Positions 44,273 to 54,793 of a DNA stretch of 64,000 nt are shown piece after piece. The translations under genes and the position numbers were made by a program. Below the pieces are notes generated by a model. That model had not been told where the DNA came from and did no database searches. It saw only the letters and a list, made by a program, of their open reading frames with translations. Position 1 is the stretch's first letter, and each line of letters opens with the position of its first letter. The stretch is from Geosiphon pyriformis (lineage: Eukaryota; Glomeromycota; Glomeromycetes; Archaeosporales; Geosiphonaceae), in NCBI GenBank assembly GCA_016748015.1, contig JAAOMT010000372.1, positions 675,400 to 739,399 on the forward strand, written 5' to 3'.

Positions 44273-46557
44273 TAAAAAAAACTCTTTGTCTCTTTAATTT
44301 CATGATCACAATTAAAGCAAGGAGTAAAAAAGCTGTACCTGATATCTTTTCTGAAATATCTAATAAAATTTCAACCAGAGGAGCTTTCTCTGTTGTAGAA
44401 GCAGCCAGACAGAATGTTTTAGAAGCATTCTCTTTACCTAGTAATCGTAAAAAGCTGTCTTTAGTAGCTACTAAAGCAACTTCCTTATCTTTGGCTGGTT
44501 TTTTACTGGTCAAAGTTCCCTTAAAGAAACATATTTGGGTTAGTCCTAGTGTTGTTTTTACCCCTACTAAGAGCCCAAAAGTGTTTAATAATAGACCAAT
44601 TAACAAGCTGGTATTTCCCTTCATAGCTTTAACATCTGATGCTTCTAGCACCTTCTCTTCAAAGAAAATAGTCAAAAAAACCAAAAGTTCAGAAAAGTGG
44701 GAGCAGTTGCTTGTCTTTGTTATTGTTACACCAAACTCCTTTGTGGTTCCAAATGAGATCTCAAATAAAATCTTTGTTGCATTATTTGACACATCATCCA
44801 AGATGGACCAAGATCAACTACTAACTGTATTGCCAAATATAATGTCTTTCAACAGATCATTACCAGTTTTAAAAGCAAAACAATCATCTTCTGTGGTGTC
44901 ACCTGTTTTTGAAAACTGGGCTGACTAAATAGATATTGAATCATCCTCTCCTCTGGTTTCTGGTGCTATTTCTGGTGGTGCTTAGAAAACTATTACTAAT
45001 TGTCAAAAGTTTACTGAGTGGGTGATCTCTACTTTGGTGCCTGGTACTACTTTCAAGATTAAACTGGCTCATGTTAAAACTGTTTTCCAGTCTGTGCATA
45101 GTTTTTTGGGTGCAAAGTCTGTTTCAAAAGATGATGTGAAGCTTTTCTGTGTAAAGTTTGCTTTCCAAAACTTTTTGAATGCTGCATTTTTGGTTGAGCT
45201 TACAACCTCTGTTCATCTTGCCATTCTTAAAATTGCCAAGTTTTTGGTGGTTTCTGAGTCTGGCTCTCTTTTTGCTGCTATTACATTGTGTAATATGTCT
45301 TTGAATGTATTTGTTGCTAATATTAAGATGACTCTTGGTGTTTTTGGTGAAATTTTTTGTATTTAATTAAAATCTGCTAGTATTTGGCAATATGTTGTTG
45401 TTTACTTTAAGAATTTAGATGCTGCTATATTTGCTTTTAATTACTGGTTGGTTTTGGTAGACAAAAATAATGTTTGGATTCTTTTTCTTGTGAATCAACA
45501 GGAAATAATTGTGTTTTATGATAGATTTAAGATTAAGTTGGTTAATCTTTTTTTTGGCTGTACTGTCTTTAAAATCAGTGATATGATTTTTTAGATTGGT
45601 GGTCAGACTTGTTTTATTCCTTAGTCTCCTGATTCTGGTCATTGTTTCTACTTTGTTTTGGTTACATTTGACTCCCAAGCTAATTTGAATCTTGCTGTTG
45701 TCAATATTGGTATACTAAAAAAGTGCTGTATCTGGTAGAAAATCTCTAATTGCTGGCATTGTTTTCAGTATCAAGAAATAGACCATTTGGCTATGGACTG
45801 TAAGGTTGCTTTATCTCTCTCTTCTAAAACTCTCAAGATGTTTAAACTGTATCTTGTCAGTTCTTTGTTTTATATAAAGACATTTGTTCCTTCTGTTTTT
45901 TCTGAGTTTTTTTCTTTGGTGGCTTCTGCTTTTCTTGTGGCTGTTAAAGATTTTTTGGTGTCTTTTTGGCTGGCATTTCTGGAATTTGATTTGGCCAAGC
46001 TTTCTGTTTTGGTTAAATCTATTGTTAAGCCTGTTGGCTCTATAATCAAAGTTTTTGAACAATTTGTTAATAGTGATCTGATTTCAAGTTCTGTTTTTGG
46101 TTTTAGAGTCAACAAAGTTTTAGTTCACATGAATACCTTTAACAAAGCTGTTGATAAATTGGAGTGGAAAGTGGTTGCTCTGAAAGCTGAGTGTGGTTTT
46201 GAAGACATTGATATGTCTGGCCTTCATATAAGTTTGTCATCTTTTAATAATAATATGTTTTCTAATTTGATGTCTCTTTGGGAGCATAAATCTCCTACTG
46301 TAAAAACTGATGCCTTTAAAACAGCTGAATGGTTGGTTAGTTTGGTTAATAATAGTGCTACATTATTTAAGATTGTTCAAAGAATGTCTTTTTTGGATAA
46401 GTTTTCTTCTGATGCATCAATATAATATAGCCTGAACTGGCTTGAATAGCTAATTATATGTAGTAAGCACATGAACTATATTTAGCTCTGAATCACTTAG
46501 TTTGGTCCTAATTTCTAGATAATGGTTGGGCCATACTCATTAAATTTGGAATAAAAA
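44273..46557 (+). mobile_element. ORF1-only LINE copy C, with target-site duplication
   Basis: A 2.3-kb insertion made of a short A-rich start (resembling the start of LINE A), one ORF1, the LINE 3' tail and a poly(A) run. It is flanked by (AAA)ATATTGCAA at 44261-44272 and 46558-46569. There is no endonuclease, RT or RNase H anywhere in it. The tail has GGCTTGAATAGCTAATTATATG and AGATAATGGTTGGGCCATAC, matching the other family members. It appears complete at both ends. Confidence 0.88.
44302..46425 (+). pseudogene. ORF1 of LINE copy C (708 codons)
   Basis: One uninterrupted frame apart from a few nonsense codons (44926, about 44983, 45364, about 45593, about 45622 and 45737), mostly at likely Gln positions. 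The order is a Ser/Lys-rich N-terminus, RRM-like blocks (KLFCVKFAFQNFLNAAF; GGQTCFI), a zinc knuckle decayed to CFQYQEIDHLAMDC (second Cys is Tyr), then a helical C-terminus ending SSDASI. It is collinear with copy B over its whole length. The start ATG at 44302 opens the frame. Confidence 0.82.
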
Positions 46558-46569
46558 AAAATATTGCAA

Positions 46570-48224
46570 ACAAAATACCAAATATTATTAAATACAACCA
46601 AATTATTAGTCTTAATAAATTTTTTATGTATACAAATTGACAAAATTAGATTTAAAAAAAAGACAGTACTAATTAATATATTAGCTTTTTTATTGTTTAA
46701 ATGTCTAAATGGCTTTTAATTTTAAACCAAAAAATACAGAAAAATACAGAAAAATATTGAATACTTAATATAATATATAAAAATAACTATATATTATAAT
46801 ATTATTACCAATTTAAGCCATGATTTTTTTTATAATTATTTATAGCTATAATTTACAAATTAATATAAATTATCTTCTTATAAAACACAATAATAAATTA
46901 TATATATATAAAATATCAAATATTTTTGTAATGAAAAAATTTACTATATTAAATGTGTCTTAAAAAACATTTTCTAAATATCAAAAAAGAAAAATTATTT
47001 TAGCAAAAAGTTAAAACATATAAACAGTAAAATTTTTATGACTATTAAATATTTATATTCTTTTATAATATATATATGAAGTCATATAAGCTGAAAAACT
47101 TTCTAAAAAATAAACAGTTTAATTATAAATTCTTGACAAATACATATATAAACAACTCAAATATTCAATAATAAAGAATAAAAAAACTTATTACTAAATT
47201 TTTTTCAAATATAATTGAATTTTATTAAAAATACTAACAAATCTATTTCTATATAAACTATTTAAAATAAATTAACTCCAAAAAAATTTTATTTATGTAT
47301 TTTTTGTTTTAAGTCATTAATTTTTAAATCAAATAAAAAAAATGTTTACAATAGACTTATACTTATAAAAATTAAACAGTAAAAAATTTTAAACAAGTTA
47401 TTTAATCAGATAAATTTACATATACATAATTTAAAACTACAGAATTTGGACATATATAACATAAATCTTTCAAAAAGTTTTATAAAAATTGTATTGTACT
47501 TACAGTTAGAAAAAGCTTTGGTCATATGTTTTGGTAATGTTTTTTATAAATTGGTTTAAGTTTTTTGGTTTTTTTGGTTAATTATATTACTGAAATTATA
47601 TATTGTTAAATTTTAACTAATTATACAATTTTTATGGTAAAATTTTATGCAAAAAAATCTAAAAAAAAGTTTTTTTTTTAAGAAAACAATATATTAATTT
47701 ATATATTAAAAGTTGCATATTTTTTTCTTACTTTTTTAAATATTGAATTATTTTTTTGGCCAACACAAAGTTTTAATATTATTTTAATAGAAAATTTTTG
47801 ATCATATATTAAAGCTAAAATTTTTTAACATAATTTACAACTTTCAAATATTGTATAATTAGAATAATAAATTAAGAAAAAATAAGATGTAATATTTGTA
47901 TATTACTATTATAATTTGATTAAGTCTATATTATATTGAATTTAAGCTATTTTTAAAACAAATAAATATCAAACAAAATATTATTATGTATTTTAATATA
48001 ATAATAATAAATTAACAATTCATAAATTAGTTTTTTTATATAACATATTATAAAAGTATTCAATATTTTTTATACTCCTTTATATATAGATTTTTATCTT
48101 TAATAATATTCAAAATATAGTGTTATTTAATCCAAAAATAATTGCATAAATTTAGTAAAATTAACTTAGATTCAGAAATACACATATTTAAAGCAGTTTA
48201 ATTATTTAAAAAAATAATACCTGT
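46570..48224. other. AT-rich spacer
   Basis: More than 1.6 kb of very AT-rich sequence with short A and T runs. I see no readable gene, LTR ends or repeat structure. Confidence 0.5.
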
Positions 48225-49235
48225 TGTTACCGGAGGTTTTTGGTCTCTTTTTTTGAATGTTGTAACTGTCTGTTGTTTGCAAATTCACGTTTTCTAGAAG
48301 TAGTTGAACCTCCAATAACTGAATTTATCTTTAAATTATCTCCTATAATTTAACTGCTGGGCTTATAAGTGGAATGGCCAATTCCTTGCCAGTTACTTTA
48401 TGTAGTTACGTTGTAGTAAACGTCAACTCTTTCCCAGGAATTGCTCGTCTGGAAGCTCACTAAAAATGTGTAGTTACTTTGCTGTGAAAGTCAACTCTTC
48501 TACAGGAATCTCGTCTGTAGGCTACTCTAATGATTGTAATAAGAAAATAAAAGAAAAATAAAAGAAATGTAAAAGAAATAGAATTCTGTCAAGGGAAACG
48601 TTTTCTATCCAGGCCTGGAGTCACTAACAGTTTATTGAAATTGGTAGCTAATTAATTTTAAAACATTAGTTGTGTTGAGGGAATTTCAAGTGTAATAATT
48701 TAAGAATTTGGTTTTCAAATATTTAATCTTTATTTGATTTTGTAAAAGGTGATTTGTTTCAATTAAGATATCTAAAGTAAGATACTATGGTAAGGTACTA
48801 TGAAAAAATATATTTTCTTGAAGAGAAAAGCTCTTCTTTTATACAACTTGTTGTAGTACTAGTCTATGAACTTGCACTTTTTCTCTTTGCTCAAATTTTG
48901 GCGAACTAAAGATACATTTTGATGAACTACAAGTTATTTCGCTGAACTATTGATTAATTTGGGTGAACTATTCATAATTTCGGCAAATTTCTATAAATTT
49001 CGGCGAATTTCTGTAAATTTCGGCGAATTTTATAATGTTACAAAGTTCAGGGTATTGTGTAATTTGATCATCCTACTTTCTATTATACTAATTGGATTAT
49101 TTAATTTAATCGTGATATGTGATAATTGATTAAATAATAAATGATAATTTGAAATGATATTAATATACTAATTAATTATAGGAATTATAAGGGTAATTTT
49201 CCTGCTAGTTAATAGCTAAAATTCTACTGGTAACA
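48225..49235 (-). mobile_element. Solo LTR of the element Z family
   Basis: Starts TGTTACCGGAGG and ends CTACTGGTAACA; the reverse complement aligns with the element Z LTRs throughout. This includes the end block reading AAGAGACCAAAAACCTCCGG on that strand, the TATA box and the GTTCACCAAAAT-like repeats (seen as TTTCGGCGAATTT variants at about 48895-49030). The flanking 4-mers are CTGT (48221-48224) and CTAT (49236-49239), differing by one G-to-A. Confidence 0.88.
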
Positions 49236-49239
49236 CTAT

Positions 49240-50489
49240 ATTTAATAAATATATATATTCCAAAACCAGTTCAATAATTTTTAATTTAGCCATAGTAAAA
49301 AAAATCAAACCAAGCACTTAAATATATTCAAATTTAAATTCTTAAAAAAGATTATAGCATTAGCTCTTATATTGACTATATCTAAATTACTTAAAAAATT
49401 ATTAGTATAAATATTAAAACAATTTAAATTAATATTAAACAATCTGTTTTAAATTAAAAAAAACTTATTTAAACAACACATATTTAAAAACTGAAAATCT
49501 AAAACTTAATTTAGAACATTATAATAAAGATTTAATTTATTTAAGAACTTAATTGTAAATAAAAACTATTTAAAACTAAGTTTCAAGAATCAAGTTTTTT
49601 TTAATAATAAAAACTTTTTTAGTCAAAAACAGCACTATTTTTATTATACAATTGTTTAAACAAATAAAAAGCATTAAAAAAACCACTTTTTTTAGAACTA
49701 AAGACATTAAAGTACTATTTAAAACCCAAAAAACAAAAAACATATTAACATCAAAAAAAAAATTATAATCATAAAAATTTTTTACTATACCAATTAAAAA
49801 ATTGTTTACAGAATTAACTTTAATATAAACAAAAAATTACAAAAAAATTAAAAAACCAGTTCAAAACTTGCAAATCAAGAAACTTATAATAAAATAACTA
49901 GCTAAAAATACTATAAATATTTAAAAAACTAATTATAAAAGCCAATTTATACTTAACTTGTATATATTTGAAAATTATTTTAAATAATAATTTTAATTAA
50001 ATTAAAAACAGTTTTATAAATTAAAATTAAACAATTTAAACTTTAATATTTATAATAACATCAATATTTAAAAGTTTTTTATTAAAATTAATTAATAATT
50101 CAAAATAAAATTAAGATTTTAAATTAAAAAACAGAATATTATTATAAATTAACAAATTTAAGTTTTATTATAATAACTTTATCAAATATTTACAAATTAT
50201 TTTAATATTATTAATAAATATTATAATTATAATAATAATAACAAAAATAAAAATAAAAACTATTTATTTAAAATTATTAAAAAAACTTTTTTTTATAATT
50301 TTATAATTGTATTTAAAGCAAAAAGTAAAAAAAAATTTTTTTATTGTTTTTAGCAATTCTATTATAAAAAAGTTTTTTTTAAAATAAAAATAATTATATA
50401 GTGTTTTTTTCATATACTTTAAATATAAAATAGTTTTTAATTATTTAAAAAAAAATTTGGTTTTAAATAAAAATTTTATTATTGTTTAA
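49240..50489. other. AT-rich spacer, possibly an unreadable retroelement
   Basis: No gene can be read. Because the next segment matches the part of element X that follows gag, this stretch could be its decayed gag side, but I cannot recognise it. Confidence 0.35.
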
Positions 50490-51370
50490 AACCAGTATTA
50501 TGGTTTAAAAATTTAGCAAAAAAATTATAAAATAATATAAATTATTCAATTATAATATAGTACAATAATAATCTTAGAAAAATAATAATTAATATAATAA
50601 TAAACATTATTTCATAATAACAGTAAGTATTAATTTACAATAATAACAAATACCAACTGGTAATAACAGCAAAATAGCAGATTAAAATATTAAAAAAAGA
50701 GTATTACAATGTGTTTTTTTATAAAATTACAAATATGTATATATATAATAATTTTAATATTAAGAAAAACAATAATTTATTCAATAATTTATCTAATTGT
50801 TTAATTTTGTCAGATTTTAATCTTTTACTTTAATTATTTTTTAGTCTTTACTTTTAAAATAAATATTTATAAAAACTTTTAATCAAAAAAAAAATCAAAA
50901 AAATATTAAAAACTAAATTATTATAATCTAAAGTATTAAGAAATTTACTTGTATTATTTATTAATTAAATATCATGAAAAAATAATTTCTGATTAAAATT
51001 ATTTATATTATTATTAATTAATAAAAGCTTTATTGTAAAAATTAGGAAAAATGCTAAAAACTATTAATATTTTATGTTTTTAGATTAAAAAAATACATTA
51101 GATAATTATAAAAATAGTTTTAAAGAAAACTTTAAAACAATGAATAAATTTTAGTTTAGTCTCTAAAAAAGAGTATATAAATATATACAACAATCTAAAA
51201 TTTGAGAAATAACTTACATTGTAATATTAAAAAAAAGTTTTTAGTATAATATTAACATTATTATACAAATAAAATTAAAGAACTTATAAAAAACTAATTG
51301 TAATTAAAATAAGATATTAATATTTAATATACTAAAAAAACCAATTTATAATACCAAAAAAATAAAATAA
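50490..51370 (+). mobile_element. Decayed fragment related to the element X internal region
   Basis: Collinear with about 37730-38640. Shared stretches include AAAATAATATAAATTATT, AATACCAACTGGTRATA, TATTACAATGTRTTTTYTTRTA and TTTTTTAGTCTTTACTTTTA. The differences are mostly C-to-T/G-to-A, and this copy is more AT-rich than the one in element X. Confidence 0.7.
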
Positions 51371-51949
51371 AATAAAATTTATTGTTGTATTATAGTAAAT
51401 AATAATTAAGTCTTATTTATTATATAAATAAAAAAACAATTTTTTTTAAGAATTTATTATCAATTTTTTTGATTTAAAATCTGTTTTTTTCTTTATAAAA
51501 ATAGAATATTGATTTTTTATAGTTTTTTTAATGTTTTTACCAACTGATTATGATTATAAAAATATGAAAAAAAAGTTTTTAAGTTTTTTTATTTTTATTT
51601 TTTAATTAATTTAAAAATATAAAAATAAACTTTTTAATATAATATTAAATTATTTTTTTAATATTGTAATATATATAAATTTTTTTAAAAATATTTTGAT
51701 CTTTATATTTGTTTTATTTTTCTAAGTTTATTTTATAATTGGTTAAATTATTTTAATGTTATTTTTTTAATACTTTAAATATTTTAATTAATAAAATTTT
51801 AAAATTAAATAAAATTAGCATTATTAAAAAACCAATTATATAATAATCAATTTAATTATAATAAAACAATTTTATCTTATAATAACTTATAATATATAAT
51901 AATTATTATATTTAATTAATTGTTTTTAATTTTTTTATTATTATGTGAT
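51371..51949. other. AT-rich spacer
   Basis: Low-complexity A/T runs. Nothing recognisable. Confidence 0.5.
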
Positions 51950-52830
51950 TTACAAGTGAAGCCCAACTGCTATTTAATACATAAATAGAACACACTAAAT
52001 ACAACTTATATATATACTACATATGGTCAGTTATTTGGACCAGATAAAACAACACTATATGTTTATGTTAATAAAAGCATTACCACTTAAACCAAAAAAA
52101 CAACAACATAATCTGTATCTACCAAAATTAACAGCAAAGGGTTCCAAAATACCAAGTATATAAACCACTTTATCTCACAACATAAATGCCAAACAATAAA
52201 ACAAGCCCAAAACCATGCTATTATCCTTGATTAAACCAGCTTTCTCTATATCCATTCTATGCTTAGACCTAATAAGTCATATCTTAGTACAATACAAATT
52301 AATCACAAACCTAACATATTTAACAAGAGCCAAAACAGTCTTTTTTTTTCTCTTAAAGACCAAAGTAGTCTCAGCATATTAATCCTTTAACACAAAATCC
52401 TTGCATATAGCAGTGTACAGATCTATGTCTGAAAAACACATTAAAAGTGAATGCAAAATAACCAACATAGACAAGCAAAAAAGACCTGTCAACAACACTT
52501 ATCTTTTAGCAGCTTTAGCCAAAATGTCCTTCTAGAGTCCAATATTACTGAAACAATTCTATTTTATTACACAACAAGTACAACACCCCAGGATAATCTT
52601 TGTTATACAATTTCTTCTTGATTACTACTGGCAACTGTCTATGTATTGCTTTCATCAAATAAATGCACATATTGGCTGAGCTCCTGTTAATAAACCCAAA
52701 AAACATGTGTAAGTTAGGATGTCACATTTTTGCAGTAGTAGTCCAATCTACCTTTTTAATTATAACACTTGAAACAATGTTATAATCAGGATTAGCCTTC
52801 CAATAAGCAATTGTTTTTAAATAATATTTT
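51950..52830 (-). mobile_element. LINE relic (3' end)
   Basis: The minus strand retains HPNLHMFFGFINRSSANMCIY and AIHRQLPVVIKKKLYNKDY, parallel to HPDLHMATSFTSKPSANARFY and VLHHQLPVAI of LINE D. It ends in the family 3' tail at about 51950-52060. It is more readable than the relic at 24540 but has no long frame. Confidence 0.75.
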
Positions 52831-53394
52831 TATAAATATTATAAGATTTTATTTTAAATTATTACAAATATATAAATATAAAACTAGTTTTGGTTCAAAA
52901 TAATAATAATTTATTTTTAACCACAACAAATAAAATAATAAATTAATAAAATATATTTTAAATACATAAAATTCAAAATACTTAATTATTATTATTTAAC
53001 TTTATTTTTACTATTAACCAAATAAAATTATTTTATATTAAGAATTCTAAAACGATAATTTTTAATAAAGATTATTAAATTAATGCTTTGTAAAAAACCA
53101 AAAGAAAAACTTTCTTTAAAAATTTTTATTCAAGTAAGTAATAATGTAAATTGTTTCTTAATTACTAATTTGTTATTAAAACTTTTAAAACTTTTAATAA
53201 TAGTTTTAAAGCTTTTTGAGTTGTTGTTTCTTGGTTATTATAGAAAAAACAGATGTTATTTCCTTTCTACTTTTTACTTAATTGTAATTATGAATATTAG
53301 TTTTTAAGATTTAATAAACTTTCTAATTTTACAAGCTAAAATTTTTATTATGCGTCAAAAAATTTGATCCCCATCTTGCTTAGTTTTCGTCATC
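52831..53394. other. AT-rich stretch and Nudix gene upstream region
   Basis: AT-rich. A 74-codon frame at 53083-53307 is low complexity and not taken as a gene. The last few dozen bases before 53395 should hold the promoter of the Nudix gene. Confidence 0.45.
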
Positions 53395-54664
53395 ATGAAT
53401 AAACCCCCTCCATTCGGTTCTTTGCTCGAAGTCGTTCGGAATTGTGATAAATATCCCTATTCTGATGAAACATTACCCTATGACGAATCGCCCGAATTAA
53501 TTCCTTTTCTTTTGAACCACTTAAAAATTGGGATTCTCCTTCCCTCGACTGTCGGTTTGCTACAAGAATACAATGATCGTCAACCACCTCCCGCTCCTTT
53601 CATCATAGCTGAGAACTGTATTACATTTGCTGAATGCGTTAAAACATTTGATGAGAGAACTGAAGTGGTAAAATTACTGTTTGATACATGGAGACGAGAG
53701 AACACCTTTGAAGCCTTAAGAGGTCAGTAGGAGACAGCCTTGAAAATCTTGGCATTCGTGCTAAAATTCACTTCAACCTTAACTCTTTTCTAAATAAAAG
53801 GCTGGCGCGATGAGCTTTATCCCGTCTATGGGGACAATACTCACCCTCTTAATATAGCATTTGTAATGGAACGGGCAGCAACCGCCATATTTGGGATTCC
53901 CACTTTTGGTGTTCACGTAAACGGCTTTGTGAAATCAGAGGATGGGGAAATAAAAATGTGGATTGCCAAACGTGCATCGTCCAAACCCAGTTGGCCAGGC
54001 TGGCTGGATAATATTGTCGCTGGTGGAATCACCTATAAACAAACAATCAAAGAGACCCTAATTAAAGAGGCAATGGAAGAAGCAAGTTTATCATTCGAAA
54101 TTGCTTCGAAAGCTACCCCTGTTGGTGCCATTACGTATTTTATCCTCAATCAAAGTGGCACACAGCCGGAAACACAGTATGTTCCTGGTTTGGATCAAAG
54201 AATTTCGAAAACAAAATCTGTTCAAAGGGAAAATACTGCGTATCATGTTAATATATAGGTACATTTACGATCTACTAATCCCAATGGAGGTCCATCCAAA
54301 GCCACTAGATGGTGAAGTTGAATGGTTCGATTTATGGGACGTGAATGAGGTATTGTGAAGCTCAGTTTCCCTCCTTTTTACCTACTACTATTTTGATTTT
54401 AAAGCATTTCGTTAGATAAAGAAAAACTTATTGGAAGGAAAATTTAAACCGAACTGTGCTTTAGGTTGATTTCTTTTTCTTCGAAATTTTAATACTTAAT
54501 TTTCTACCTATGATAAATGACTCATCTTTTCATTTTTAGTTGTAATCGATTTCTTTATCCGGCATTCTTTCATATCACCGGACGATGAGTCTGATTACTT
54601 AGATATTCTAACTAGAATACATAGACGCCTAGATTTTCCAGCTCCAAAGCAATGTGGACCATGA
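53395..54664 (+). CDS. DUF4743/Nudix hydrolase, 5 exons
   Basis: Protein of 322 residues of the Nudix group that includes yeast YJR142W, plant Nudix 20/24 and the N-terminal part of S. pombe Tnr3, enzymes that act on damaged thiamine diphosphates. Exons: 53395-53722, 53801-54176, 54259-54349, 54416-54464 and 54540-54664, GT-AG throughout and in frame. Residues 1-110 form the DUF4743 region, and GWRDELYPVYG joins exons 1 and 2. The Nudix box is at residues 184-206: GG at the start, KEAMEEASL at the end, so the REUxEE core is KEAMEE with its Glu residues kept. After exon 3 the family pattern YIYDLLIP, DGEVEWFDL and FKPNCALVVIDFFIRH follows. Cytosolic; the substrate is inferred from family only. 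Confidence 0.9.
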
Positions 54665-54793
54665 GTCCAAGAAAATCCGCGTTTTCTGAGCTCCGGGATT
54701 AAGAATCCCAATTTCCAAGAATGATTTTTAGCCCACAAAAGATAAGAAATGATCAATATTCTTACTATTTATATCGAAGACCTATTTATCAAA

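Noticed and set aside
45811-46115. Lys/Arg-rich minus-strand frames within LINE copy C
   Set aside because: Antisense shadows of the ORF1 frame on the plus strand.
53083-53307. 74-codon frame just upstream of the Nudix gene
   Set aside because: Made of Lys/Leu/Ile runs in AT-rich DNA; no motif, and no splice path into the Nudix gene is needed.
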